From the NCBI GenBank assembly GCA_964530525.1, contig CAZHBH010000007.1:1-51263 (forward strand): 51,263 bases of DNA, written 5' to 3'. Positions 7,902-16,081 of the stretch are shown one piece after another. Position 1 is the stretch's first letter. Every line of letters starts with the position of its first letter. The stretch is from CAYNQN01 sp964530525. Lineage in GTDB: Bacteria > Actinomycetota > Acidimicrobiia > Acidimicrobiales > Acidimicrobilacustridaceae. The translations under genes and the position numbers were made by a program. A model generated the notes under the pieces. That model made no database searches. It was not told the origin of the DNA and saw nothing but the letters and a program-made list of their open reading frames with translations.

Positions 7902-8546
7902 ATGGGCACCGTCACCATCGGGTTCTTCGACGGGGTCCACCTGGGCCACCAGAGGATCTTGGAGATCGCTCGCAGGTGCGCGGCTGCCGAGGGAGGCGAG
8001 CCCACCGTCGTGACCTTCGACAGGCACCCGCGGCAGGTGGTCGACCCCCTGAACGCTCCGAGGCTGCTGATGACGCACGAGTGCAGGCTCGCCACGGTCG
8101 CCGCGGTGGCAGGCGGAGGAGTGCACGTGCTCGAGTTCGACGAGCGGCTGAGGAGCCTGAGCCCCGAGGAGTTCGTGGACGACGTGATCATCGAGCGGCT
8201 GTGCGCTCACCGCATCGTGGTGGGCGAGAACTTCCGCTTCGGCCGGGCGGCCGCCGGCGACCTGGGGATTCTCACCGCCCTGTGCGCGGACCGTGGTGTG
8301 GAGGTGCGAGGGGTGCCCCTCGTGCGCCAGGGCGGCGAGACCGTCTCGTCGAGCGCCATCAGGGAGGCGATCGGCCTGGGCCAGCTGGATCGGGCGAGCG
8401 CCATGCTCGGGCGCCCCGTCCAGGGGGAGGGCCGGGAACCGGCGGTGGCCGCCAGGGAGATGGCGTTCTCGGACGAACAGGCAGGGTGTTCGACCACGAG
8501 TGCTGAGGAGGCCCTATGGGCGATATCGATCCCTACGGGATGGTGA
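7902..8546 (+). CDS. Stand-alone FAD synthetase (FMN adenylyltransferase) domain, RibF N-terminal-like
   Basis: This 214-residue protein begins directly with the nucleotidyltransferase motif GFFDGVHLGH (residues 7-16). It continues through VVGENFRFGRAAAGD and ETVSSSAIREAI, the signatures of the FMN adenylyltransferase half of bifunctional RibF. The C-terminal riboflavin kinase half is absent: after residue 165 only a short low-complexity tail remains. RibF is normally about 310 residues, so this is a single-domain paralogue that would convert FMN to FAD. Placed between the thiamine-diphosphate enzyme and a Rieske oxygenase, it may supply FAD to the HpaB-type monooxygenase. Its last 31 bases overlap the next gene. 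Confidence 0.85.
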   Translation: MGTVTIGFFDGVHLGHQRILEIARRCAAAEGGEPTVVTFDRHPRQVVDPLNAPRLLMTHECRLATVAAVAGGGVHVLEFDERLRSLSPEEFVDDVIIERLCAHRIVVGENFRFGRAAAGDLGILTALCADRGVEVRGVPLVRQGGETVSSSAIREAIGLGQLDRASAMLGRPVQGEGREPAVAAREMAFSDEQAGCSTTSAEEALWAISIPTGW

Positions 8547-9703
8547 CCTCCGGCTGGGAGGTGAGCGGGCGCGCCTACCGCGACGACGAGGTGTTCCAGA
8601 CCGAGCAGGAGCGGATCTTCGGGCGGTGCTGGATCTACCTGGCGCACCAGAGCGAGCTGGCCGAGCCCGGCTCTTGGAAGGCGGCGGTGGTGGCGGGCCA
8701 GCCCGTCGTGGTGGTGAGGGACGCCGAGGGCGACGTCCACGCGCTGCTCAACCGGTGCCGGCACCGTGCGGCGGCCGTGTGCCAGGGGCAGTCGGGCAAC
8801 GCCCACATGTTCCGCTGCGCCTACCACGGCTGGACCTACGACCTGGACGGGTCGCTGAAGGCCGTCACCTACGACCAGGCCTACGACGACTCGTTGGACC
8901 GCTCGAAGATGGGCCTCACGCCGCTGGGGGCCGTCGACAGCTTCGGCGGCTTCGTGTTCGGGAGGCTCTCGGCTGAGGGCCCGACGCTGCTGGAGTACCT
9001 GGGCGCGGCGGCGCCGTACCTGGAGATGGTGGCGAACCAGGGCACCGACGGCATCGAGCTGTCGGCGGGGAGCCAGCGCCTGGCATACCGGGGCAACTGG
9101 AAGCTCCAGGTGGAGAACACGATCGACAACTACCACTTCGCCTTCGTGCACAAGAGCTACCTGGAGATCATCCGGGAGCGCTCCGGGACGTCGTCGACGA
9201 TGGTGCGCAACATCTTGAAGAACCCCACGTGGAGGACGATCGACCTGGGAGGCGGCCACTCGGTGGCCGAGTTCGGCGATCCCCGCACGGGGGGTCACGG
9301 CGTGGGCATCGGCACCTTGCCGTTCAACCTGATCATCTTCCCCACGCTGGGATTCGTCGGAGCGCAGCTGCGCCACGTGATCCCGCTGAGCCCGTCGCGC
9401 ACGGAGGTGCGCCTCTACCCGATGATGATGCGAGGAGCGCCCCCCGAGGAGGGCGCGGCGCTGCTGCGTGCGCACGAGGGCTTCTACGGCCCCGCTGGCT
9501 TCGGGGGACCCGACGACCTGGAGGTGGCCTTCGAGCGGGTGACCGATGGCCTCGACGCCACGGTGGACGACGACGTGGTGTTCAGCCGCGGCGCATCCAC
9601 GGAGGTCCAGGACCCCGACGGCACCCGTGTGGGCTCGTCGGCCGACGAGGTTCCGCAGCGGGCCTTCTACCGCCAGTGGTCGCAGATGATGGGGGCGTTG
9701 TGA
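8516..9703 (+). CDS. Rieske non-heme iron oxygenase, alpha (catalytic) subunit
   Basis: This 395-residue protein has the canonical ring-hydroxylating oxygenase layout. The Rieske 2Fe-2S ligands are C81-X-H83-X17-C101-X2-H104 (NRCRHR ... FRCAYHGWTYD). The mononuclear iron motif is D-N-Y-H207-F-A-F-V-H212. The DGLDATVDDD segment near residue 340 belongs to the family C-terminal region. With the beta subunit that follows, it should add two oxygen atoms to an aromatic ring (or demethylate or hydroxylate), using electrons from a ferredoxin/reductase that is not encoded here. The ATG at 8516 follows GAGGAGG. The benzoate/anthranilate-type group is possible, but the substrate is not readable. Confidence 0.9.
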   Translation: MGDIDPYGMVTSGWEVSGRAYRDDEVFQTEQERIFGRCWIYLAHQSELAEPGSWKAAVVAGQPVVVVRDAEGDVHALLNRCRHRAAAVCQGQSGNAHMFRCAYHGWTYDLDGSLKAVTYDQAYDDSLDRSKMGLTPLGAVDSFGGFVFGRLSAEGPTLLEYLGAAAPYLEMVANQGTDGIELSAGSQRLAYRGNWKLQVENTIDNYHFAFVHKSYLEIIRERSGTSSTMVRNILKNPTWRTIDLGGGHSVAEFGDPRTGGHGVGIGTLPFNLIIFPTLGFVGAQLRHVIPLSPSRTEVRLYPMMMRGAPPEEGAALLRAHEGFYGPAGFGGPDDLEVAFERVTDGLDATVDDDVVFSRGASTEVQDPDGTRVGSSADEVPQRAFYRQWSQMMGAL

Positions 9704-10263
9704 TGGGCGGCGAGGTGAACGCCGGCGACGGACGGCTCGGCGGCACCGGCGGCCCGCTCCACAGCGCGCCGGACCGCTTCCCCGACGCCTCGCTGGAGGA
9801 GTGGAGCCAGGCCTACCAGCTGCTCGCCCGCGAGGGCCAGCTCCTCGACGAGCACCGCTACGAGGAGTGGAGGGAGCTCTACACCGACGACGCCCTCTAC
9901 TGGGTGCCCATCCGCTGGGACGATCCGGACCCATCCAGGGACGTGTCGATCGCCTACGACGACAACGACCGCATGCGGGAGCGCATCGAGCGGATGCGCA
10001 GCGGGTTCATGTACGCGCAGGACCCACCCTCGCGCACGTCTCGGATGATCGGGACCGTGCAGGCCTGGCGAGCGGGCGAGGGGACGCTGCAGGTGAGGTC
10101 GAGCCTCGTCGTGTCGGAGCTGAGGCGGGAGCGCCGTTCCTCCTACTGCGCGACCGTGCACCACCTGCTGAGGGTGCAAGACGGCACGTTGCGGATCTCT
10201 CGCAAGACGGTGCTGCTCATCGACAGCGACTCCCCTCTGGGGAACCTGACGTTCATCCTCTGA
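9703..10263 (+). CDS. Rieske oxygenase beta (small) subunit
   Basis: This 186-residue protein has the NTF2-like fold of ring-hydroxylating dioxygenase beta subunits. Typical stretches are LLAREGQLLDEHRYEEWRELYTDDALYWVP, then SIAYDDNDRMRERIERMRSGFMYAQDPPSRTSR. It is structural and forms alpha3beta3 complexes with the preceding product. The ATG at 9703 overlaps the alpha-subunit stop (TGATG), as usual for a stoichiometric pair. An N-terminal Gly-rich extension of about 20 residues precedes the conserved fold. Confidence 0.88.
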   Translation: MGGEVNAGDGRLGGTGGPLHSAPDRFPDASLEEWSQAYQLLAREGQLLDEHRYEEWRELYTDDALYWVPIRWDDPDPSRDVSIAYDDNDRMRERIERMRSGFMYAQDPPSRTSRMIGTVQAWRAGEGTLQVRSSLVVSELRRERRSSYCATVHHLLRVQDGTLRISRKTVLLIDSDSPLGNLTFIL

Positions 10264-10310
10264 GCGGTGCCCGGTAGGCGGGCGCTGTGGTCGTTCGAGA
10301 AGGAGGTGTG

Positions 10311-11036
10311 GTGGAGGATCTGCAGGGCAAGGTGCTAGCCGTGTTCGGTGGAAGCTCGGGAATCGGCCGGGCCATCGCCGACAAGGCGTCTTCGCTGGGA
10401 GCGTGGGTGACGATCGCAGACCCCGCGGCGCCCGAGGAGGGGGGCGAGCGCATCGACCACGTCGAGTGCGACGCCACCGATCCCTCGCGGGTGCGAGAGG
10501 TGCTGGGTGCGCTGGTCGCTCGTCGTGATCGCCTCGACGGTCTCGTCACCTGCGTGGGCGGGGGCCACTTGGGAGAGCTGGACGAGATGTCGCTCGACGA
10601 CTGGAACGCGGAGCTGAGCTTCAACCTCACGAGCGCCTTCGTGACCTGCCAGGCGGGCCTCTCGATCATGAGGAGCCAGGGTTCGGGGTCGCTCGTGACC
10701 ACCAGCAGCTCATACGGGGTCCTCCCGGGTCCCGACCGGGTGGCCTACGCGGCTGCCAAGGCGGGGGTCATCGGCTTCACCCGCTCGCTCGCCGCCGCCG
10801 CCGGACGAGACGGCGTGCGAGCCAACTGCATCGCGCCCGGCCCCACGGACACGCCGCGCTTCCGGGCGATGAACGGTGGCGACGCCGGCGTGGAGGAGAT
10901 CCGCCGCTCGATGCTGCTCGGCTTCGTGCCCGAGCCTTCCGACTGCGCCGAGGTGGCCGCCTTCCTGCTGTCGGACGCGTCGCGCAGCGTCACGGGACAG
11001 GTGATCCACGTGAACGGCGGTACCTACATGCCGTGA
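10311..11036 (+). CDS. Short-chain dehydrogenase/reductase, possible cis-dihydrodiol dehydrogenase
   Basis: This is a classical SDR of about 241 residues. The NAD(P) loop is FGGSSGIGRAIA, the catalytic Tyr/Lys lie in YAAAKAG after a Ser-rich strand (SSSYG), and the C-terminal SVTGQVIHVNGG is standard. GTG 10311 is chosen because AGGAGG ends at 10306; GTG 10308 and GTG 10287 are in-frame alternatives. Directly after a two-subunit Rieske oxygenase, the expected role is re-aromatisation of a cis-dihydrodiol to a catechol-type product with NAD+ reduction. That role rests on context, since SDR sequence alone does not define the substrate. Confidence 0.82.
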   Translation: MEDLQGKVLAVFGGSSGIGRAIADKASSLGAWVTIADPAAPEEGGERIDHVECDATDPSRVREVLGALVARRDRLDGLVTCVGGGHLGELDEMSLDDWNAELSFNLTSAFVTCQAGLSIMRSQGSGSLVTTSSSYGVLPGPDRVAYAAAKAGVIGFTRSLAAAAGRDGVRANCIAPGPTDTPRFRAMNGGDAGVEEIRRSMLLGFVPEPSDCAEVAAFLLSDASRSVTGQVIHVNGGTYMP

Positions 11037-11178
11037 CTCGCACCCGGTACGAGGGCGCCGGGCCCGGGACAGGTCGGGGGCGAGGAGGAGGAGCGTGGAG
11101 CTGCAGGAGGTGCAGCGGCGGGGCGCAGAGGTGGCAACCAGCAGTGGCCGAGAGGTCCCGACAAAGCGGAGGGTGGAG

Positions 11179-12036
11179 ATGCACAACGACCTTTACGACT
11201 TCAGCCCGATGGTCCGCCGCGAGCCCCTGGAGCTCCCCGGAGGCGCTCGGGTGGCCTTCTGGGTCGGGGTCAACGTGGAGCACTACGAGCTGGGCAAGCC
11301 GGCGCTGAGCATGGCTCCGTTCACGGCCGAGATGGTCCCCGACGCGCTGAACGCGGGTTGGCGCGACTACGGGCTGCGCGTGGGGCTGTGGCGGATCGCC
11401 GACATCCTCGAGCGCTACGGCGTGCGGCCGAGCATCCTTCTCAACAGCGCTGTCTGCACCCTCTACCCAGAGGTGATCGAGGAGGGGAGGGCTCGAGACT
11501 GGTGCTGGGTGGCGCACGGCAGGGACAACTCCACCCTCCAGTCGCTCATGGACGAAGATGAGGAACGTCAGTACCTGACCGAAGTGATAGACACTATCGC
11601 TGAGCATTGCGGCACCAGGCCGGTGGGATGGCTGAGTCCCGTGCTGCAGCCTTCGATGGTCACCCACGACCTCCTGGCTGAGCTCGGGATGAGCTACCTC
11701 CTCGACTGGGCCAACGACGACCACCCTTACGAGTTCAACACGAGGTCGGGGCGGCTGATGTCCGTCCCCTACTCGAGCGAGGTCAACGACATCCCCATGT
11801 TCTGCTTCCGAAACCAGGACGGGCCGGCCTTCGAGCGCGCCCTCGTCGACCAGTTCGACGTGCTCCGATCGGAGGGAGGCAGGGTGATGGGGGTCGGCCT
11901 CCACCCCTTCCTGATCGGTCAGCCCTACCAGTCGAAGTACCTCGCCTCCGCCCTCGAGCACATCGTCTCGCACGACGACGTCTGGGTCACCACGAGCGAC
12001 GAGATCGCCTCGTGGTACGCGGAGGCGACGTCGTGA
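11179..12036 (+). CDS. Polysaccharide-deacetylase-fold hydrolase, PuuE/allantoinase-like
   Basis: The protein has about 285 residues of NodB-homology fold in the branch containing PuuE-type allantoinases and related cyclic-amide hydrolases. Recognisable parts are YDFSPMVRREPLELPGGARVAFWVGVNVEHYE, GVRPSILLNSAVC, VAHGRDNS and GVGLHPFLIGQPYQSKYL. ATG 11179 follows GGAGGG at a normal distance; GTG 11095 also has a purine-rich site and would add 28 residues. The family hydrolyses N-acyl or cyclic amide C-N bonds. In this island it may open a heterocyclic lactam or remove an N-acyl group. It overlaps the regulator gene by four bases. Confidence 0.75.
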   Translation: MHNDLYDFSPMVRREPLELPGGARVAFWVGVNVEHYELGKPALSMAPFTAEMVPDALNAGWRDYGLRVGLWRIADILERYGVRPSILLNSAVCTLYPEVIEEGRARDWCWVAHGRDNSTLQSLMDEDEERQYLTEVIDTIAEHCGTRPVGWLSPVLQPSMVTHDLLAELGMSYLLDWANDDHPYEFNTRSGRLMSVPYSSEVNDIPMFCFRNQDGPAFERALVDQFDVLRSEGGRVMGVGLHPFLIGQPYQSKYLASALEHIVSHDDVWVTTSDEIASWYAEATS

Positions 12037-12638
12037 CGACGGCCGGCGGCCGCGACAACGGAGCGGGGTCGCCCAGCGCAGCCATGGACGCCTTCGGCGA
12101 GTGGGCCGACGTCAACGAGGAGACCCGGAACCAGGAGTTCCGGGAGTACGTCACGTCGATCGCGCACGCCCGCTTCGTGATGCGCAAGGTGCTGCGGATC
12201 GTGAACCAGGAGGCCAAGGAGGCCGGCCTCGAGCCGCTCCAGCACCAGGCGCTGCTGCAGATCTACGGCTCCGACGGCGATCTCATCCCGGTCCACTGGG
12301 TTTCGGCACGCCTCGACGTCGCCCCCGCGTTCGCCTCGCGGCTCACCAAGCAGCTGGAGGACATGGGCCTCGTGCAGCGGACGCCCTCGACTACCGACCG
12401 CAGGGTGATCGGGTTGAGCGCCACCCCGGAGGGCGTCGAGAGGCTCCGCCAGATCGACCACGCGGTCCACCGCGAGATCGCCTACTTCCAGGGCGAGATC
12501 GAGGAACGTGAGCGGGCAGCGGCCCTGGCGATCTTCGCCTTCTACGTCGGCCTTCCCCGCGAGTCCGAGCTGGGCGAGGTCATCAGGCGCTCCCTCCAGG
12601 AAGCCCCGCCGGGGTCTCCACCGCCATCGGTCTCCTGA
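12033..12638 (+). CDS. MarR-family transcriptional regulator
   Basis: About 201 residues form a winged-helix MarR protein: a dimerisation helix (EFREYVTSIAHARFVMRKVLRIV), the HTH (LIPVHWVSARLDVAPAFASRLTKQLEDMGLVQRTPS) and the wing TTDRRVIGLSATPEG. The GTG at 12033 overlaps the previous stop (GTGA); ATG 12084 (MDAFGEW) is an alternative start. MarR proteins bind short inverted repeats and are usually released by phenolic ligands. This one closes the oxygenase operon and is therefore the first candidate for controlling it and the divergent transport operon. Possible operators are the TAAGTA/TACTTA sites near 1265, 2759 and 13244. Confidence 0.85.
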   Translation: MTTAGGRDNGAGSPSAAMDAFGEWADVNEETRNQEFREYVTSIAHARFVMRKVLRIVNQEAKEAGLEPLQHQALLQIYGSDGDLIPVHWVSARLDVAPAFASRLTKQLEDMGLVQRTPSTTDRRVIGLSATPEGVERLRQIDHAVHREIAYFQGEIEERERAAALAIFAFYVGLPRESELGEVIRRSLQEAPPGSPPPSVS

Positions 12639-12687
12639 CCGAGGCCATACCCCAGCGGGCCGGGCTCGGGCAGGGCGCCTCGCCGGA

Positions 12688-13203
12688 CTACCCGGTGACG
12701 TCCGGGCCCACCTGGCGGTAGGAGCCGCGGTGGTGCAGCAGCGGAGAACCCTCCCGGGCGCTGCCGATCTTGCGGGCCTGCCCCAGCAGCACCACGCCGC
12801 TGCCGGCCTGCATCTGCGAGACGAGGTCGTAGTCGAAGTAGGCCAGCGCCCCCACGATGGCCGGAGGGGCGTCGGGGTCGTCCTGGTCGAGCACCCACGA
12901 GCTGTCGAGGGTCTTGTCGTCGCCGGGCCTGGCGCAGTGGTCGGAGATGTGGGCGAGGTCGCTGGCGAGGGTGTTGACCCCGAACCTGCCGGCCTGCTTG
13001 ATCCCCTCGTAGGTGCGGTTGGCGGCGTTCACGCAGACCACTGCCATCACCGGGTCGTACGAGGCGTTGGCGAACGCCGTGGCGGTCATGCCGGAGGGGC
13101 GACCGTCCTCGTCGCGGAAGGTGATGACCGTCACAGTTGCCGCCACACTGGAGAGGGCGGCTTTGGCTGCATCCGCAGAGGCCGGAGCGAACGTCATCGT
13201 CAT
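12688..13203 (-). CDS. Flavin reductase (HpaC-like), partner of the HpaB-type monooxygenase
   Basis: This 171-residue protein on the - strand has the split-barrel flavin reductase domain: AAKAALSSVAATVTVITFRDEDGRPSGMTATAFANAS at the N-terminus, then GIKQAGRFGVNTLA. Such reductases use NAD(P)H to make free FADH2 or FMNH2 for two-component oxygenases, and the HpaB-type enzyme at 2879-4354 is the obvious client. It is convergent with the MarR gene and divergent from the transporter operon. AGGAGG on the - strand (13211-13216) lies seven bases before the ATG at 13203. Being on the opposite strand means its dose can be set separately from the oxygenase. Confidence 0.88.
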   Translation of the reverse strand: MTMTFAPASADAAKAALSSVAATVTVITFRDEDGRPSGMTATAFANASYDPVMAVVCVNAANRTYEGIKQAGRFGVNTLASDLAHISDHCARPGDDKTLDSSWVLDQDDPDAPPAIVGALAYFDYDLVSQMQAGSGVVLLGQARKIGSAREGSPLLHHRGSYRQVGPDVTG

Positions 13204-13233
13204 GGTGGCTCCTCCTAGGTCAGGCTTAGAAAT

Positions 13234-13262
13234 ACAATAGTTGAGTATCTAACTTTTGACAA
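13234..13262 (-). promoter_or_regulatory. Promoter of the flavin reductase gene
   Basis: Read on the - strand there is TTGTCA (complement of 13257-13262), a 17-base spacer and TATTGT (complement of 13234-13239), a good sigma-70-type promoter. The spacer contains the TAAGTA/TACTTA-like element at 13244-13255. The perfect palindrome CAACTAGTTG (13260-13269) overlaps the -35 box. A regulator bound at either site would block this promoter. Confidence 0.6.
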
Positions 13263-13312
13263 CTAGTTGATCCCGGGCCCTTTGTTTCGGGCGTGTTACT
13301 TATGTTTACTAC

Positions 13313-13341
13313 TTGACTTAAGATATCATCTTCAATAATCT
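13313..13341 (+). promoter_or_regulatory. Promoter of the ABC transport operon
   Basis: On the + strand TTGACT (13313-13318), a 17-base spacer and TAATCT (13336-13341) form a plausible promoter in a low-GC patch. Single TACTTA and ACTTAAG half-sites lie at 13297-13302 and 13315-13321. It is back to back with the flavin reductase promoter about 50 bases away. The untranslated leader before the ATG at 13421 is about 70 bases, and AAAGGAG (13406-13412) is the ribosome site. Confidence 0.5.
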
Positions 13342-13420
13342 AGTTTTGTTGGAGGACACCCGGGGCAACGGCGTGCGTGGGGACGCACCGCCTTCAGCAA
13401 GAACCAAAGGAGCAACGAAG

Positions 13421-14482
13421 ATGCGCAGATTCAGCGTCCTATCGATGATCGCTCTGGCAATGGCGCTCCTGTTGGGCGCCTGTGGGGGTGGGGGGAGCGA
13501 CTCGGCGTCGAGCGACACCACGCCGAGCCAGACGTCTTGCGACGACGTCGACCTCTCGACGCCGCCGGCCCAGCCGGTGAAGATCAACTACGGCCGAGGG
13601 CTCGTTGCCGACGAGCCGATCTGGGTGCTCGAGGCGAACCCCTCGGTGACCCCGAACCAGGGCAAGTGGTACGACATCAGCCTCACGCCCTTCCGATCGG
13701 TGGAGGACCGCTTCACCGGCTTCCAGGCCGGTGAGCTGCAGGGCTTCACGGGCAACCCGCCGGCTGTGGTGAGGGCCAAGGCCGGCGACCTCCCCGTGAC
13801 GGTGCTCGGAACCCTCATGCGCGAGTCGGACGAGGCCTTCGTGAGCCGCTTCCTCGCCCTGGAGGGGAGCGGCATCAACTCGATCTCCGACCTCAAGGGC
13901 AAGAAGATCGGCGTCTTCGACATCGGCTCCGACACCGACCTGGCGGCCAAGGCCGCCGTGGAGCGGGCCGGCTTCGACTTCCAGACCGACGCCGAGTACG
14001 TCGTGCTGCCGGCTCCCGCCCAGGAAGAGGCGCTGCGCACCGGGCAGATCGACGTGGCCACGATCGTGGAGCCCTTCTACACGCAGGCCATGAAGAAGGG
14101 TGGCGTGGTCGAGGTCTTCGACGCCATCACCGGTCCCGGCATGGAGCGCGACGTGCAGTGGGTGGTGTTCGACTCGGACTTCATCGACGACAACCTGGCC
14201 GCCGTGTGCGCCTTCCTCAGCGACCTCGAGGCGGCGACCACCTGGTACAACGCCAACCTCCCGCAGGCCCGGACCCTGTTCGTGGAGAAGCAGATGACCC
14301 AGTCGCCGCTCGAGGTGTTCCTGGCGGCGCAAGACTGGCTGCACCCGAACGACCTAGCAGTCAGCGCTTCGGAGATCGACGAGTTGATCGACCAGATGAT
14401 CGCCTTTGGGATCTTGACCGAGGACCAGCGTGTTCCCGCAACAGAGCTCTTCCGGTCGGGGGTCACCTCGGAGAGGAGCTAG
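13421..14482 (+). CDS. ABC transporter substrate-binding lipoprotein (nitrate/sulfonate/taurine, NMT1-like type)
   Basis: This 353-residue protein begins with a lipoprotein signal peptide and a lipobox LLGAC with the acylated C21, followed by a Gly/Ser/Asp linker. The mature part has the type II periplasmic binding fold of the SsuA/TauA/NMT1 group (DRFTGFQAGELQGFTGNPPAVVRAK; GKKIGVFDIGSDTDLAAKAAVERAG). It should capture a small organic anion or aromatic compound outside the membrane and deliver it to the permease pair that follows. ATG 13421 is chosen because of the signal sequence and AAAGGAG eight bases upstream; the longer open frame from 13346 has neither. Four bases separate it from the ATPase gene. 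Confidence 0.88.
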   Translation: MRRFSVLSMIALAMALLLGACGGGGSDSASSDTTPSQTSCDDVDLSTPPAQPVKINYGRGLVADEPIWVLEANPSVTPNQGKWYDISLTPFRSVEDRFTGFQAGELQGFTGNPPAVVRAKAGDLPVTVLGTLMRESDEAFVSRFLALEGSGINSISDLKGKKIGVFDIGSDTDLAAKAAVERAGFDFQTDAEYVVLPAPAQEEALRTGQIDVATIVEPFYTQAMKKGGVVEVFDAITGPGMERDVQWVVFDSDFIDDNLAAVCAFLSDLEAATTWYNANLPQARTLFVEKQMTQSPLEVFLAAQDWLHPNDLAVSASEIDELIDQMIAFGILTEDQRVPATELFRSGVTSERS

Positions 14483-14486
14483 CCCG

Positions 14487-15308
14487 ATGATCGAAGGATC
14501 GGCCACCAACGGATCGACGCCGGCCGACCCGGTGCTCGAGATCCGAGACGTCGCCAAGAGCTTCACCAGGTCGAGGCGCACCGTCGAGGCGCTTTCCGGC
14601 ACGTCCCTCTCGGTCCAGGAAGGTGAGTTCCTCACCATCCTCGGGCCGAGCGGGTGCGGCAAGAGCACGTTGCTCCACATAGCCGGAGGCTTCGAGACGG
14701 CGACCTCGGGGCAGGTGCTGCTCAGGGGCGAACCCGTGGTGAAGCCGGGCCGACGGTTGGGCATGGTGTTCCAGCAGGCGACCCTCTACCCCTGGTGGAC
14801 GGTGATACAGAACGTCTCGTGGCCTTACGAGGTGGGCGGCGCCTCCCGCAAGGATGCCCGGGCGAGGGGCGCCGAGATGCTCGAGATGGTGGGCCTTGGC
14901 GCCTTCGCTGCGGCCTACCCGGGTGAGCTCTCCGGAGGCATGCGCCAGCGAGCCGCGCTGGCCCGCACCCTGGCCCTGGAGCCCGAGGCCCTCCTCATGG
15001 ACGAGCCCTTCGGAGCGCTCGACGCGCTGACGAGAGAGGTGATGCAAGAGGAGCTCAACCGCATCTGCCAGGAGACGGGCCTCACGGTCGTGTTCGTGAC
15101 CCACGACATCTACGAGGCCGTCTTCCTGGGCGATCGGGTGGCCGTCATGTGCGCACGCCCGGGGCGGGTCACCGAGATCATCGACATCGACCTGCCCCGG
15201 CCGCGTGGCGAGCAGACCAAGCAGAGCGTCGAGTTCCTCGACTACCACAACCGGCTCTGGGAGCTGCTCCGGGAGGAGCAGCGCAGGGTGTCGGTGGGCC
15301 AGAGTTGA
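14487..15308 (+). CDS. ABC transporter ATP-binding protein (SsuB/TauB type)
   Basis: This 273-residue ATPase has Walker A GPSGCGKST, the Q-loop region FQQATLYPWWTV, the signature LSGGMRQRAALART, Walker B ALLMDEPFGALD and the switch His in VTHDIYEA. This pattern, including LYPWWTV, is typical of the nitrate/sulfonate/bicarbonate importer family. ATG 14487 follows GGAGAGGAG. The TTG start of the first permease overlaps its stop codon, so the two are translationally coupled. Confidence 0.92.
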   Translation: MIEGSATNGSTPADPVLEIRDVAKSFTRSRRTVEALSGTSLSVQEGEFLTILGPSGCGKSTLLHIAGGFETATSGQVLLRGEPVVKPGRRLGMVFQQATLYPWWTVIQNVSWPYEVGGASRKDARARGAEMLEMVGLGAFAAAYPGELSGGMRQRAALARTLALEPEALLMDEPFGALDALTREVMQEELNRICQETGLTVVFVTHDIYEAVFLGDRVAVMCARPGRVTEIIDIDLPRPRGEQTKQSVEFLDYHNRLWELLREEQRRVSVGQS

Positions 15309-16081
15309 AGGCGTTGCTGGCTGCTCGCTGGCCGGTCTCGTTGGCGGCGGCCGTGGTGGTGCTGGCCGCCTGGCAGCTCGCCTGGTGGCAGGGGATGCTG
15401 CCGGAGTACGTGCTGCCGCCCACCCAGGTGGTCGCCGGCATGGTCGACGGCTACACCGAGGGCGACTTCTGGTCCGCCACCGCCATCAGCCTCAAGCGCG
15501 TGCTGGCTGGCTTCATCATCGGCGCGGGGATCGGCGTTCTCGTGGGCCTCGTGGCCGGCGGCATGCGCCTGGTGGACGACGTGGTCGACCCGCTCGTCGC
15601 CCTCACCTACGCCCTGCCCAAGATCGCGCTGTTCCCGGTGGTGGCCGTGTGGCTGGGCTTCTCGGACCCCGCGAGGGTGCTCATCATCGCGGTCTCGTGC
15701 TTCTACCCCGCCTACATCAACACCATGAGCGGTACCCGGGACGTGGATCCCCACCTGCTGTGGGTCGCCCGCAACGTCGGCGCGCACCGGGTGGAGCGCT
15801 TCCGCAGCGTCGTGCTGAGGGCGGCGACGCCCCAGATCTTCGTGGGCCTGCGCATCAGCCTGGCCCTCGCCCTGGTGGTGCTCTTCTCGGTGGAGGTCAT
15901 CTCGGCCGGCGGAGGGCTGGGCGGGATCATCTACCAGGCCTACCTGGGCGGCAACTACGAGCGCATGTACGGATCGATGCTCGCCCTGGCGCTGCTCGGC
16001 TTCATCGGTGACCGGATCGTGGTGACGGTTGGCCGGACGGTGACCAAGGGCCAGGAGCTGGAGCTGGCGCGCCATGCGTGA
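15305..16081 (+). CDS. ABC transporter permease 1
   Basis: About 258 residues form a BPD-type inner-membrane permease with roughly six hydrophobic segments. The coupling-helix (EAA) region is GAHRVERFRSVVLRAATPQIFVGLRISLALA. The start is taken as TTG 15305, overlapping the ATPase stop (TTGA); no other start gives the first membrane helix (PVSLAAAVVVLAAWQLAWW). It probably forms a heterodimeric channel with the next gene, which it overlaps by eight bases. Confidence 0.88.
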   Translation: MKALLAARWPVSLAAAVVVLAAWQLAWWQGMLPEYVLPPTQVVAGMVDGYTEGDFWSATAISLKRVLAGFIIGAGIGVLVGLVAGGMRLVDDVVDPLVALTYALPKIALFPVVAVWLGFSDPARVLIIAVSCFYPAYINTMSGTRDVDPHLLWVARNVGAHRVERFRSVVLRAATPQIFVGLRISLALALVVLFSVEVISAGGGLGGIIYQAYLGGNYERMYGSMLALALLGFIGDRIVVTVGRTVTKGQELELARHA

